Made by a program: the position numbers and the translations under genes. Shown here piece by piece: positions 9,630 to 18,163 of a DNA stretch of 64,000 nt. The notes under the pieces were generated by a model, which saw only the letters and a program-made list of their open reading frames with translations, did not search any database and was not told the origin of the DNA. Positions within the stretch are counted from its first letter, which is position 1, and each line of letters starts with the position of its first letter. The stretch is from positions 293,501 to 357,500 of the forward strand of contig NZ_JNIX01000007.1 in the NCBI RefSeq assembly GCF_000701445.1, written 5' to 3'. The DNA is from Brevundimonas bacteroides DSM 4726 (GTDB taxonomy: Bacteria > Pseudomonadota > Alphaproteobacteria > Caulobacterales > Caulobacteraceae).

Positions 9630-9671
9630 CCGGGGGTTGTCATCCTTGGCGTGGTGGGCTTTGAGGCGGGC

Positions 9672-10844
9672 ATGACCCAGACGCTGACGCCCGCCCAGAA
9701 GAAGGACTTCGCCGCCGGGGCGGAATGGCTGCGCTATCACCTGCTGAACCACGCCGAGATCACCTTCGGTCGCATCCTGAGGGATGCGCCGGACCATCTG
9801 CCGACCCGCCATCTGTGGGGCGTCAGCCTGGTCAAGCTGGGCAAGGTCGAACAGGGCATCGAGGCGCTGCGGACGGTGGTCGCGGGCGTCCCGAACAACG
9901 CCAAGGTCTGGCGCGATCTGGCCGCAGCCCTTCAGCGCGCCGGCGATGTCGAGGGCGCCCGGCAGGCCTGGGACCGGTCGACGGCGGGCATGAAAGCGAT
10001 GCCCGACATCATCCCCTTCTCGCATGAGCAGGCCGAGCACCCGTTCAAGATCGTCGACTACGACTACAAGGCCATCGTGCGCCAGGGGGAGGGCAAGCCG
10101 TCTCACCCCGAGCTGACCGCCATCCTGGAGACCGGCCGCGACCGCTACGTCGCCCTGATCGACGAGATCGGCGACAGCATCGGCGACTACGCCGACATCC
10201 CGACCTTCGGCACCTATGAGATGCGCAACCCGCTGTGGCTGAACGGCTGGTTCCCGCCGCTGGACGGCATGGTGCTGACGCAAATCCTGAAGCGCGAGAA
10301 CCCCGCCCGCTTCATCGAGATCGGCTCGGGCATCTCCACCAAGTTCGCCAGGCGCGCGGTCGAGAAGTACGGCCTGCGCACGCACATGACCTCGATCGAT
10401 CCCCAGCCGAGGAACCAGATCGACGAGATGGTCGACGTCGTCATCCGCTCGCCGCTGGAGGACTGCGACCTGACGCTGTTCGAGGCGCTGGAGCCGGGCG
10501 ACATCCTGTTCCTGGACAGCTCGCACCGCAGCTTCCAGGGCTCTGACGTGACGGTCTTCTTCCTGGAGATCCTGCCGCGGGTGAAGCCGGGCGTGATCGT
10601 GCATGTGCACGACATCTACCTGCCGTACGACTACATCTCCGGCCACCTGTCGCGGCTGTGGAACGAGCAGTATCTGCTGGCGACGGCGCTGCTGTTCGGC
10701 CCCGACCGGTTCGAGATGCTGTTCCCCTGCTGGTTCGTCCACCAGGATTCGGAGCTCTCGGCGCGGGCGAACGCGAAGCTGAGGCCGGGCAAGATGGCCG
10801 ACCTCAACCTCTATGGCGCGTCGTTCTGGATGACCGTCCGCTAG
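9672..10844 (+). CDS. TPR plus class I SAM-dependent methyltransferase
   Basis: This protein is about 390 residues. The N-terminal 110 residues form TPR-like helices (FGRILRDAPDHLPTRHLWGV, then AKVWRDLAAALQRAGDVEGA). The C-terminal half is a methyltransferase of the Methyltransf_24 type with the SAM loop RFIEIGSGISTKFARRAV, the acidic motif THMTSIDPQPR and a DILFLDSSHRSFQGSDV core. The closing region (VIVHVHDIYLPYDY) resembles sugar- or secondary-metabolite O-methyltransferases. The substrate is unknown. I prefer the ATG at 9672, preceded by GAGGCGGG, over an in-frame GTG at 9651. Its stop overlaps the stop of the convergent amidase within CTAG. Confidence 0.75.
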   Translation: MTQTLTPAQKKDFAAGAEWLRYHLLNHAEITFGRILRDAPDHLPTRHLWGVSLVKLGKVEQGIEALRTVVAGVPNNAKVWRDLAAALQRAGDVEGARQAWDRSTAGMKAMPDIIPFSHEQAEHPFKIVDYDYKAIVRQGEGKPSHPELTAILETGRDRYVALIDEIGDSIGDYADIPTFGTYEMRNPLWLNGWFPPLDGMVLTQILKRENPARFIEIGSGISTKFARRAVEKYGLRTHMTSIDPQPRNQIDEMVDVVIRSPLEDCDLTLFEALEPGDILFLDSSHRSFQGSDVTVFFLEILPRVKPGVIVHVHDIYLPYDYISGHLSRLWNEQYLLATALLFGPDRFEMLFPCWFVHQDSELSARANAKLRPGKMADLNLYGASFWMTVR

Positions 10845-12271
10845 GGGCGCGGCGGGCGCGGGCTGGCCTGTTCATAGGCATAGCCCAGCGACAGGATGCG
10901 GGCGTCGTCCCACTTGGCACCGATAAAACTGATCCCCACCGGCATACCGCGATCCAGGCCCATCGGCACGGTCAGGTGCGGATAGCCGGCGATGGCCGGC
11001 AGGCGGCTGGCCGAGCCCTGACCGTTGTCCTCGTCCTCCCTGTCGTTGGTCCAGGCGCGCGAGGTCGAGGGCGCGACCAGCGCCACGACATTGTTCTCGC
11101 TCAGCATGCGGTCGATGCCCTCGGGTCCCGCCATCCGCAGCGAGTTGGCGCGCGCGGCGATGTAGTCGGGATTGTCCAGCCCGCTGGTCGCCTCGGCCTG
11201 CAGGAGCAGCTCCTGGCCGAACAGGACGGTTTCGCGGCTTTCGCGCTCGTTGAAGGCGATGACCTCGGCCAGGGTCCGCGTCGGCACCTCCGTCGGGTCG
11301 GTCGAGGCGAGGTAGGCGTTCAGATCGGCTTTCAGCTCGTACATCAGGACGGTCAGCTCCATCTGGCCGATGCCCTGCGTCTGCGGCGCGGTCGTGATCT
11401 CGACCAGTTCGGCTCCTGCGGCGCGGAGCGACGCCAGCGCCGCCTCGAACGCGGCCTGGGTGTCGGCCGAATAGTTGGTCACGCCGTACCGGAGCACGCC
11501 CAGCCGGGTTCCGCGCAGCGATCCGGTGTCGAGCGCGGCGCGATAGTCGGTCCGGCGCGCGTCCGCCTCCGACGTCGCCGCATCGGCCGGATCGGTCCCG
11601 GCGATGGCGGTCAGGACGGTCGCGGCGGTGGCCACGTCCACGGCGATCGGGCCGGCGGTGTCCTGGCTGTGGCTGATCGGCACGACGTGCGTGCGGCTGA
11701 CCAGGCCCACGGTCGGCTTGAAGCCCACGACACCGTTGACCGAGGCCGGGCAGGTGATGGACCCGTCCGTCTCCGTGCCGATCGCGGCCGGGGCGAGCCC
11801 CGTCGCCACCGCCGTCGCCGAGCCCGAGGACGAGCCGCAGGCGGTGCGCGTCCGGTCATAGGGATTGACCGTCAGGCCGCCGACCGCGCTCCAGCCCGAG
11901 ATGGAGTTGGACGAGCGGATGTTGGCCCACTCCGAAAGGTTGGTCTTGCCCAGGATCACCGCGCCGGCGTCGCGCAGGCGGGCGACCAGCGGCGCGTCGC
12001 GGCCCGGAGCATTGTCGGCGAGCGCCAGCGAGCCGGCGGTCGTGGGCATGTCGCGGGTCTCGATATTGTCCTTCAGCAGGATGGGCATGCCCGCGATGCC
12101 GTCTTCCGCTGACCACTCGACCGCTCCGAGGCCGGGGGTCCAGAGGATCACGCTGTTGGCCGTAGTCTCGTCATGCAGGACCGCGCGAGGGCCGCCCCAG
12201 GTCTGGGCGTTCGCCGCGCCCGCCAGGACCAGCACCGCAGCCGAAACGGCCAGCATCATCTTCGTCTTCAT
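10841..12271 (-). CDS. Secreted amidase (amidase signature family)
   Basis: This 476-residue protein has a signal peptide (MKTKMMLAVSAAVLVLAGAA then NAQ) and the amidase-signature Ser-cisSer-Lys triad. The lysine is in PILLKDNIET, the serine cluster in CGSSSGSATAVATG, and the nucleophile segment in GTETDGSITCPAS. Such enzymes hydrolyse amides or ester-like bonds; the natural substrate is unknown and the location is periplasmic or secreted. The start at 12271 is supported by GGGGAG upstream; an in-frame ATG at 12286 exists. It is not the GatA subunit, because it carries an export signal and has no gatB or gatC next to it. Confidence 0.88.
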   Translation of the reverse strand: MKTKMMLAVSAAVLVLAGAANAQTWGGPRAVLHDETTANSVILWTPGLGAVEWSAEDGIAGMPILLKDNIETRDMPTTAGSLALADNAPGRDAPLVARLRDAGAVILGKTNLSEWANIRSSNSISGWSAVGGLTVNPYDRTRTACGSSSGSATAVATGLAPAAIGTETDGSITCPASVNGVVGFKPTVGLVSRTHVVPISHSQDTAGPIAVDVATAATVLTAIAGTDPADAATSEADARRTDYRAALDTGSLRGTRLGVLRYGVTNYSADTQAAFEAALASLRAAGAELVEITTAPQTQGIGQMELTVLMYELKADLNAYLASTDPTEVPTRTLAEVIAFNERESRETVLFGQELLLQAEATSGLDNPDYIAARANSLRMAGPEGIDRMLSENNVVALVAPSTSRAWTNDREDEDNGQGSASRLPAIAGYPHLTVPMGLDRGMPVGISFIGAKWDDARILSLGYAYEQASPRPPRP

Positions 12272-12404
12272 CGTAACGCTCCCCATCGCCGCTCCGGCGT
12301 TGTCGACACCCTAGACCTTTGATCGCGCGCATGAACAGCCTGCCCGGCTGCGGCTTGCCGTCCGCGTTGAGGGGTGTAGCCTTGCTGCTGAGGGGGAGGC
12401 TTCC

Positions 12405-12881
12405 ATGACCATCACGATCATCCGGACTCTGTCCGCCGCGCGCCGCCTCGTGGCGACGCCGGTCCTGATGCTGTCGATGGCGATCACGCTGGGGCTGGCG
12501 GCCTGCGCCACGCCCTCTGCGCCGACGACGGTCTATGCCCCGCCGCCCGCCGTACTGGTCGAGGCCTGGGCCGGGCCGGTCGAGGAGGTTACGACCGATC
12601 GGGTCCTGACCTTCTACCGGGCCTACGGCGGCGGGGCGAACCGGCTGGGGGCCTGGCTGTCGCCCACGGCGCCGACGTCGCGCGAGGTCGTCCGCCAGAG
12701 CCTGGCCCTGCCGCCCGAGAACACGGCCGAGCAGTATGTCGTGGTCACCGTGCCGGCGGGCACGCGGATGAAGGTCGGCGTCGCCGCGCCCGCTTTCGGA
12801 CAGCCCGGCGGCGGGCGGCAGGTCCAGCTGTTGCAGCTGATCCCTCCCGACAGCTTCTCGGAGCCGATTCCCTTGCCGTGA
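12405..12881 (+). CDS. Predicted lipoprotein, function unknown
   Basis: This 158-residue protein has a long basic n-region, a hydrophobic stretch (VLMLSMAITLGL) and the lipobox LAAC, followed by a Pro/Ala linker. A domain that I do not recognise covers roughly residues 55-158 and is mostly predicted beta. The ATG at 12405 has an excellent Shine-Dalgarno sequence (GGGGGAGG). It is divergent from the amidase and convergent with mntR. It is probably anchored in the outer or inner membrane facing the periplasm. Confidence 0.7.
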   Translation: MTITIIRTLSAARRLVATPVLMLSMAITLGLAACATPSAPTTVYAPPPAVLVEAWAGPVEEVTTDRVLTFYRAYGGGANRLGAWLSPTAPTSREVVRQSLALPPENTAEQYVVVTVPAGTRMKVGVAAPAFGQPGGGRQVQLLQLIPPDSFSEPIPLP

Positions 12882-12886
12882 CGGCG

Positions 12887-13321
12887 TCAGGCGTCGCCGC
12901 GAAGCCGGATTGTCAACTCGGCGAACAGGCGCAGGGTTTCGGGGCTGACGTGATGTTCTATGCCCTCGGCGTCGGCCTCGGCCGTCTCGCCGGTCACGCC
13001 CAGCGCCAGGAGGAAATCGTGGACGATGCGGTGACGTTCGCGCGACGCGTCGGCCATGCGCTCGCCCGCCTCCGTCAGGGCGATGGAGCGATAGGGGCGC
13101 ACATCGACCAGGCCCTCGCGATGGAGCCTCTGCAGCACCTTGGCCGCCGTCGCGGGCGCGACGCCCAGGCAATCGGCCAGATCCGTCAGCCGCGCAGAGC
13201 CGGTCTCGGCGATCAGGTCGCCGACCAGTTCGACATAGTCCTCCGCCACCTCGCTGGAGCGGGCGTCGCGCATGCGCCGGAAGGCGGCGGCTCTGCGGGC
13301 GGCGCTGAAGGGTTCGTCCAC
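12887..13321 (-). CDS. mntR: Manganese-dependent transcriptional regulator MntR (DtxR family)
   Basis: This 144-residue DtxR-type repressor has a winged helix at residues 25-90 (VAEDYVELVGDLIAE, then RLTDLADCLGVAPATAAKVL, then VDVRPYRSIALTEAGERMA). The metal-binding dimerisation helix follows (RHRIVHDFLLALGV ... AEGIEHHVS), with the His, Glu and Cys-replacing residues of the Mn-type site. It has no SH3-like third domain, as usual for MntR. It would repress Mn uptake genes when Mn(II) is replete. No mntH or other target is in this window, so it acts at a distance. Confidence 0.9.
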   Translation of the reverse strand: MDEPFSAARRAAAFRRMRDARSSEVAEDYVELVGDLIAETGSARLTDLADCLGVAPATAAKVLQRLHREGLVDVRPYRSIALTEAGERMADASRERHRIVHDFLLALGVTGETAEADAEGIEHHVSPETLRLFAELTIRLRGDA

Positions 13322-13437
13322 GGCGGGCTCCAGAACGCGGTCACCCCGCGCGAGTCGGATGCTAGACCATGCGAGCGCGATTTCATCGTCCTGTCGTGAA
13401 GGGGCGCCAAGGGCAAGCCGTGGTATCGAGCGTCTCC

Positions 13438-14148
13438 ATGCTGAAGCGTCTGCTCCTCGCTGTGCTGCTGGGCCTGTTCGCGATCGCGCCCGCGATCGCG
13501 GCGCCGCGAACGGGCGGGGTCCCGCAAGCGGCCGAGCCGTTGCAGTTCTACGTCTTCAGCTTCACCGACACCCCGGCGTCGGAAGCGGCGACCGACATCG
13601 TGTCGGGGGCGCTGGCGCATGATCTGGAGATCGACCCGGCGGTCGACGCCGTCGTGACCTTCCGGGCGGACGGCTGGTATTCGGAAGACGCCTTGCTGAG
13701 AGACTTCGGCACGGCCTTGCTGGATCAGGACGTAGCCCTGGTCCGGACGGGCACCGGCGCCTACGCCCTGGTCCCGCGCGTCAACGCGCCGATGCTGATG
13801 GCCCGGGGAGGGGAGGTGATGCGCCTCGCCGAGCCCTCGGCAACACGCCAGCCGTCCCGCAGCGGGCTGGAAACGGACGAGGTCGCCGCGCCTGCATCAC
13901 CCTGGTGGGAAGGCGCCGCCGCCGCCCTGACGCTGTTCTTCGCAGGCGCTGCCGCAGGAGCCGCCGCCCTGTTCGCGGGCCAGGCGGCATGGCGACGCGC
14001 CGCCGCCGATCGGGGCGCCCTTCCGCCCCCGCTGCTGAGGCTGACGGATCAGCGTCTTCGCCTTCCGACTCCGGTCGAACTGGCGCGCCCGGAAGCCGAC
14101 CGGGCCGACCCCGAGCTGGTCATTCCCCGGTTCGACGATCGCCTGTGA
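13438..14148 (+). CDS. Membrane protein with a secretin N1-like domain (orphan)
   Basis: This 236-residue protein has a signal peptide (MLKRLLLAVLLGLFAIAPAI then AA) and a periplasmic alpha/beta domain at about residues 35-120. That domain reads LQFYVFSFTDTPASEAATDI ... LEIDPAVDAVVTFRADGWYS ... ALVRTGTGAYALVPR, the pattern of a GspD/secretin N1 domain. A linker, a membrane helix (EGAAAALTLFFAGAAAGAAA) and a cytoplasmic Arg/Leu-rich tail follow. No secretin pore domain and no other type II secretion genes are present, so it is an orphan. The start is uncertain: I took ATG 13438, but the frame is open 23 codons further upstream. The secretin similarity is judged by eye. Confidence 0.55.
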   Translation: MLKRLLLAVLLGLFAIAPAIAAPRTGGVPQAAEPLQFYVFSFTDTPASEAATDIVSGALAHDLEIDPAVDAVVTFRADGWYSEDALLRDFGTALLDQDVALVRTGTGAYALVPRVNAPMLMARGGEVMRLAEPSATRQPSRSGLETDEVAAPASPWWEGAAAALTLFFAGAAAGAAALFAGQAAWRRAAADRGALPPPLLRLTDQRLRLPTPVELARPEADRADPELVIPRFDDRL

Positions 14149-14155
14149 GCGGGGG

Positions 14156-14614
14156 TCAGGCGACCTCGATCACGGCATCGACCTCGACGGCGAAACCCAG
14201 GGGCAGCTGGTAGACGCCGACGGCCGAGCGGGCGTGGCGGCCCTTGTCGCCGAACACCTCAACCATCAGGTCCGAGCAGCCGTTGATCACGGCTGGAATG
14301 GCATGGAAGCCCGGACCGGCCTGGACGAAGCCGCCCAGCTTCACGACGCGGACCACCCGTTCCAGATCGCCGTCCAGCGCGGCGTTCATCTGGGCCAGGA
14401 GGTTGATGCCGCACAGGCGAGCGCCGGCCTGGGCCTGCTCGGGGCTGACGTCCTCGCCGACCACGCCCTTGATGCCGCCGGACGCATCGTTCGACAGCTG
14501 GCCGGAGATGTGCAGCAGGTTCCCGGCGCGCACGAACGGCACATAGTTGGCCACGGCGGCGGCGGGCTGGGGCAGGACGATGCCGAGTTCGGTCAGGCGG
14601 GCGGCGATGCTCAT
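14156..14614 (-). CDS. RidA (YjgF/YER057c/UK114) family protein
   Basis: This 152-residue member of the RidA superfamily has the characteristic segments NYVPFVRAGNLLHISGQLS, INLLAQMNAALDGDLERVVR and the terminal VYQLPLGFAVEVDAVIEV. Canonical RidA deaminates reactive enamine/imine intermediates of PLP enzymes using an arginine around position 105. Here the equivalent segment is GRHARSAVGVYQLPLG, where the usual RxxxxVxxLP arginine is present. The protein is longer than RidA itself (about 125 residues) and closer to the YjgH/Rid3-like subgroups. The exact activity is therefore not assigned. Confidence 0.85.
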   Translation of the reverse strand: MSIAARLTELGIVLPQPAAAVANYVPFVRAGNLLHISGQLSNDASGGIKGVVGEDVSPEQAQAGARLCGINLLAQMNAALDGDLERVVRVVKLGGFVQAGPGFHAIPAVINGCSDLMVEVFGDKGRHARSAVGVYQLPLGFAVEVDAVIEVA

Positions 14615-14797
14615 GGTGGACTCCCTGGAGTTTCGCCGGGGCGTTTAGCGCGTCGAACCGTCGGCGTCTCCCCTTCGCGCGACGCAGGCGGGGAACTCGA
14701 CTATCCGCCCGTTTTCGTGCATTAGGCCCGCTCCTTACGGCTCGCGTCCCCGCCCGGCGCGAGCCTCGATTCGTATCCACGGGGCGTGGGAGGCCGC

Positions 14798-15016
14798 ATG
14801 GCCAAGGAAGAACTGCTCGAGTTTCCCGGCACGGTGTCGGAACTGCTGCCGAACGCGACGTTCCGGGTGACGCTCGAGAACGACCACGAAATCATCGCCC
14901 ACACGGCGGGCAAGATGCGCAAGAACCGCATCCGCGTCCTGGCCGGCGACAAGGTCCTGGTCGAGATGACGCCCTATGACCTGACCAAGGGCCGCATCAC
15001 CTATCGCTTCAAGTAA
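14798..15016 (+). CDS. infA: Translation initiation factor IF-1
   Basis: This 72-residue OB-fold protein starts [20 protein letters not shown] and ends GRITYRFK, exactly the family length. It occupies the ribosomal A site during initiation with IF-2 and IF-3. The ATG at 14798 follows GGGAGG with five bases of spacing; an upstream in-frame codon at 14786 lacks that support. It heads a plus-strand cluster infA-maf-RNase E/G-yacG that is common in alphaproteobacteria. Confidence 0.98.
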   Translation: MAKEELLEFPGTVSELLPNATFRVTLENDHEIIAHTAGKMRKNRIRVLAGDKVLVEMTPYDLTKGRITYRFK

Positions 15017-15026
15017 GGGCGCGCGC

Positions 15027-15602
15027 ATGTCGCGCCCCCCCCTGGTGCTGGCCTCGGCCAGCCCGCGCCGCATCGAACTGCTGGCGCTGGTCGGGATCGT
15101 TCCCGACCACATCGACCCCGCCGACATCGATGAGACCCCGCTGAAGGCCGAGCAGCCGCCGCGGCTGGCCGCGCGCCTGGCTCGGGCCAAGGCCGAGGCC
15201 GTCCTGACGCGTCATCCCGGGGCGGTGGTCCTGTCGGCCGACACCGTCGTCGCTGTGGGCCGCCGTCTGCTGGAAAAGCCCGCCGACGAAGCGGAAGCCG
15301 AGCGGTTCCTGCGCCTGCTGGCGGGACGTAATCACAGGGTCTTCACCGCCGTCGCCTGCGCGACCGCCGCGCGCACCGCGCATCGGGTGGTCGAGACGCG
15401 CGTGACCTTCAAGCGGCTGTCGGACGCCGAGGTCGGGGCCTACGTCGCGGGTGGCGACTGGCGCGGCAAGGCGGGCGGCTATGGCATTCAGGGACCGGCT
15501 GCGGCCTTCGTCACCCGCATCGTTGGCAGTCATCCGGCGGTCATGGGCCTGCCCCTGCCGGAGACGGTCAACCTGCTCGTCGGGGCCGGGTGGCGGCGGT
15601 GA
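15027..15602 (+). CDS. maf: Maf-like nucleoside triphosphate pyrophosphatase
   Basis: This 191-residue protein has the Maf signature LVLASASPRRIELLALVGI at the N-terminus, the catalytic aspartate in VVLSADTVVAVG and the late GKAGGYGIQGPAAAFV motif. Maf proteins hydrolyse non-canonical or modified nucleotides such as dTTP/UTP or 7-methyl-GTP to the monophosphate; which subtype this is cannot be told by eye. It starts 10 bases after infA and its TGA overlaps the GTG start of the next gene (GTGA), pointing to an operon. Confidence 0.94.
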   Translation: MSRPPLVLASASPRRIELLALVGIVPDHIDPADIDETPLKAEQPPRLAARLARAKAEAVLTRHPGAVVLSADTVVAVGRRLLEKPADEAEAERFLRLLAGRNHRVFTAVACATAARTAHRVVETRVTFKRLSDAEVGAYVAGGDWRGKAGGYGIQGPAAAFVTRIVGSHPAVMGLPLPETVNLLVGAGWRR

Positions 15603-16627
15603 CTATCGAGGTCTTCCTCGACGACACACCCGGCGAGACGCGCGGGATCGTGGCCCGGAACGGCCGGTTCGAGCGGCTGATCATCCAGCGTGAGGACGAC
15701 CCGCCGCAGGATCGACTGGGCGCGCGTTCGGTCGGGCGTGTGGTCGATGTGGAGGCCGCTTTCGACGCCGCCTTCGTGGACATGGGCTCGCCCGGTCGCC
15801 CCGCCTTCCTGCCGCACGGCCAGAGGCCGCGCCTGCGGGAGGGCGAATTTATCGAGGTCGAGGTGACGGCTGAGCCGCGAGAGCGCAAGGGTCCGACCGT
15901 GCGTCGGATCGGCCTCGCCGACGGCCCTCCACGCTTGCTCAGCCCGGGTCCGGATGTGGCCGCCGCGCTGGCCCGGGTCGCGCCGGGCGTTCCGGTCCAG
16001 ACGGGTCCCGCCGCCATCCAGGCGTCGTGGGACGCCGAGGAAGAGGCGATGGGGCAGGGGGATGTCTTCGCCGATCTGGCGCTGGACTTCGCGGTGCAGC
16101 GGACCCGCGCGATGATCGCCGTGGATATCGACTATGCCCATCTGCCGGGTCAGGACCCCAAACGAGGCCGCCAGCGCGCGAACGTCGAGGGGCTCAAGCA
16201 CGCCGCTCGCCTGATCCGGCTGAAGAGCTGGGGCGGGCTGGTCGCCGTCGATCTGGTCGGAACCCGGCTGAACGCGGAGGCCATCGCCGCCGCCGCCCGC
16301 GTCGCCTTCGACGAGCCGGAAGCGGTGTTCGGGCCGTTGAACCGCTTTGGGGTGTTGCAGCTATCCCTGCCGTGGAGGGCGACGCCGATCGAGGAGCGGT
16401 TGCACGGCCGGGACGGCGGGCGGGCCTTGACGACCACCGCCATCGACACCGTCCGCCGACTGCGGATGCGGGTGTTGCAGGATACGGCGACACCCCGCTT
16501 CACCGCCCGGTGTCACCCCGACGAGGCCGCGATCGCCGCTCCGCTCGCCGCCCGCCTCGGCCCCCGCGCCGCCGTCGTCGCGGACCCGGGCGTGCGCGTC
16601 GGCTTTGCCGACATCGAGGAGGCCTGA
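15599..16627 (+). CDS. Ribonuclease E/G family protein (short form)
   Basis: This 342-residue protein has an S1-like segment near the N-terminus (ARSVGRVVDVEAAFDAAFVD, typical VxxVxPxxxAAFVD pattern). The RNase E/G catalytic core retains both magnesium aspartates, in AVDIDYAHLPGQD and GGLVAVDLVGT, with NVEGLKHAARLIRLKSWGG between them. Full RNase E is far longer and has a zinc-link CxxC and a degradosome scaffold; both are absent here. This is the short alphaproteobacterial paralogue found beside maf and yacG. I take the GTG in the GTGA overlap at 15599; a GTG at 15590 is an alternative. Confidence 0.85.
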   Translation: MTIEVFLDDTPGETRGIVARNGRFERLIIQREDDPPQDRLGARSVGRVVDVEAAFDAAFVDMGSPGRPAFLPHGQRPRLREGEFIEVEVTAEPRERKGPTVRRIGLADGPPRLLSPGPDVAAALARVAPGVPVQTGPAAIQASWDAEEEAMGQGDVFADLALDFAVQRTRAMIAVDIDYAHLPGQDPKRGRQRANVEGLKHAARLIRLKSWGGLVAVDLVGTRLNAEAIAAAARVAFDEPEAVFGPLNRFGVLQLSLPWRATPIEERLHGRDGGRALTTTAIDTVRRLRMRVLQDTATPRFTARCHPDEAAIAAPLAARLGPRAAVVADPGVRVGFADIEEA

Positions 16628-16631
16628 GGCG

Positions 16632-16793
16632 ATGTCCGTCTGTCCCATCTGCCGCCGGAACCCCACCGCGCCGGAGTACAAGCCCTTCTGCTCGCGGCGC
16701 TGCGCCGACGTCGATCTGCAGCGGTGGCTGTCGGGCGCCTACGTCCTGCCGGTCGATGACGAGGATGAAGCGCCGCCGGAGGAGGGGCCCTGA
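16632..16793 (+). CDS. yacG: DNA gyrase inhibitor YacG (zinc-finger protein)
   Basis: This 53-residue protein has a four-cysteine zinc ribbon, CPICRR at residues 4-9 and CSRRCAD at 20-26, followed by an acidic tail (DDEDEAPPEEG). E. coli YacG binds the GyrB C-terminus and inhibits supercoiling. It starts four bases after the RNase E/G stop. Size and motif spacing match the family, and the operon position is the usual one. Confidence 0.93.
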   Translation: MSVCPICRRNPTAPEYKPFCSRRCADVDLQRWLSGAYVLPVDDEDEAPPEEGP

Positions 16794-16812
16794 TCAGAAC
16801 GACCAGCGCGGT

Positions 16813-17379
16813 TTAGCCGAGGGCCTCGAGACAGGCGGTCCGCTTGGCCTCGAGCGCCGGGTCCGTCACCGTTTGTACGGCCGGTCGCAGCAGGCTCTTC
16901 ACGCGAGTGTCGCCGCCGCACACGACCGCAGGCGACATCCGTTGGCGCGCGACTTCCAGAACCCGCAGCGTCGCCGCCGGGTCCGTCGCCAGCGCAGCCT
17001 TCAGCGCCGTATCCAATTCCTCGGCCCGTTCGCCGGAGACGCCCGGCTCCAGCGCCGCGGCCACGTTCAGCCAGGCGGGTTCCCCCGAGGCAATGCCTGC
17101 CAGCACTGTTGTCCAGCGCGAGCCGGGTTGCCCGGCCTCAAGCCCGACGAGCGCCCCCTCCGGTCCGTTCAGCCCGACCAGCTGGATGGTTTCCTCCGGC
17201 GTGACAGCCTGACCGTTCGCCCAGGCGATCCGCACGCCCTCGGCGAAGCCCCTCGTGGCGTCCGGGATAACGGCGGGCGCGGTGGGGGCTTCTGTCAGGG
17301 CCTTGGCGGCCGGCTCGGGCTGGGCTTCCGAGCACGCGGCCAGGGCGACAAGAGCGATCAGGGACAGGCGGCGCATCAT
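16813..17379 (-). CDS. Predicted lipoprotein, function unknown
   Basis: This 188-residue protein begins MMRRLSLIALVALAACSEAQ, with a lipobox LAAC. An Ala/Pro-rich linker and a mostly helical domain follow (residues about 45-188) with two distal cysteines (VVCGGDTRV, RTACLEALG) that may form a disulfide. I recognise no family. GGAG precedes the start. It lies downstream of and convergent with yacG and divergent from the ArsC-like gene. Confidence 0.65.
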   Translation of the reverse strand: MMRRLSLIALVALAACSEAQPEPAAKALTEAPTAPAVIPDATRGFAEGVRIAWANGQAVTPEETIQLVGLNGPEGALVGLEAGQPGSRWTTVLAGIASGEPAWLNVAAALEPGVSGERAEELDTALKAALATDPAATLRVLEVARQRMSPAVVCGGDTRVKSLLRPAVQTVTDPALEAKRTACLEALG

Positions 17380-17449
17380 GGTCTCCAGAAGGCGAACAGG
17401 GTGTGCGCCGCCCTTGCCGCGCGACGGGGCTGCGGACTATCTCGGTTCC

Positions 17450-17797
17450 ATGACACCGACCCTCTACGGCATCCCCAACTGCGACACGGTCAAGAAGGCG
17501 CGGACCTGGCTGGACCAGAACGGCCGAGCCTATGCATTCCACGACTACAAGAAGGCCGGGGTCGACCGCGCGATGCTGGAAGCCTGGGTCGCCACCCACG
17601 GCTGGGAAACGGTCCTGAATCGCGCCGGGACGACCTTTCGCGCCCTGCCAGAGGCCGACCGCTCGGACCTGACCGCCGACAAGGCCATCGCCTTGATGCT
17701 GGCCCAGCCCTCGATGATCAAGCGGCCGGTGCTGGACCTCGGCGACCGCACCCTGGTCGGCTTCAAGCCCGAGGCCTACGCCGCCGCGTTCGGCTAA
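17450..17797 (+). CDS. ArsC/Spx-like reductase family protein
   Basis: This is a 115-residue thioredoxin-fold protein beginning MTPTLYGIPNCDTVKKARTW, with one cysteine in the position of the ArsC nucleophile (NCDTVKKA), then FHDYKKAGV and the late [18 protein letters not shown] segment. It matches the YffB/Spx-MgsR branch of the ArsC family rather than a proven arsenate reductase. No ars genes are nearby, so glutathione-dependent reduction is only a family-level guess. Its TAA overlaps the convergent DUF2188 gene stop by four bases. Confidence 0.88.
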   Translation: MTPTLYGIPNCDTVKKARTWLDQNGRAYAFHDYKKAGVDRAMLEAWVATHGWETVLNRAGTTFRALPEADRSDLTADKAIALMLAQPSMIKRPVLDLGDRTLVGFKPEAYAAAFG

Positions 17798-18033
17798 CCT
17801 TCGACATCGGTGTCGGGGCGGTCGTGGCCATCGGCGCGTTCCGTGATCCAGGTGCCCGCCGTGTCCTCGTACTCGATGTAGGCCGTCTGGTCCGACACCC
17901 GCTGCTCGCGGCTGGCCCGCACCGCCGCTGCCTTGGCCGCATCGTGGTTCGGGAAGGTCTCCGAGAAGGTGTCGCCTACCTTGTAGGCCCAGCCTCCGTC
18001 GTGCTCGACGATGCGATAGGTGACGTGGCTCAT
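17794..18033 (-). CDS. Small DUF2188-like protein
   Basis: This 79-residue protein consists of one small alpha/beta domain: YRIVEHDGGWAYKVGDTFSE then FPNHDAAKAAAVRASREQ and IEYEDTAGTW. This is the DUF2188 pattern (HDGGWAVK...F.T...A...A). No function is known. I chose ATG 18033 because GGAG lies at the right distance; ATG 18066 would add 11 residues. It is divergent from the first ECF-sigma module, whose DUF6249 gene starts 130 bases away. Confidence 0.7.
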   Translation of the reverse strand: MSHVTYRIVEHDGGWAYKVGDTFSETFPNHDAAKAAAVRASREQRVSDQTAYIEYEDTAGTWITERADGHDRPDTDVEG

Positions 18034-18086
18034 GATGGGCTCCGGCTGGGGTTCGTCAACGATCATCGCATTTTCTTCGCGCCGTG

Positions 18087-18104
18087 CATCCATTCGGACC
18101 GTCG
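18087..18104 (+). promoter_or_regulatory. Upstream block shared by the two ECF modules (copy 1)
   Basis: An 18-base block beginning CATCC and ending CGTCG lies 77 bases before the first DUF6249 gene. A block at 19813-19830 before the second DUF6249 gene matches it at 13 of 18 positions without gaps. It could be a shared sigma or regulator site; the spacing does not fit a normal ECF -35/-10 pair. Confidence 0.25.
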
Positions 18105-18163
18105 GCGACGACCAGGGATCGAAAACGCGGGCGATGGGCCGGCGCATATAAGGGGTGAAAGCG

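Noticed and set aside
14615..14797. Possible tRNA or riboswitch in the gap before infA
   Set aside because: No cloverleaf or known riboswitch consensus could be traced; it appears to be an ordinary leader and promoter region.
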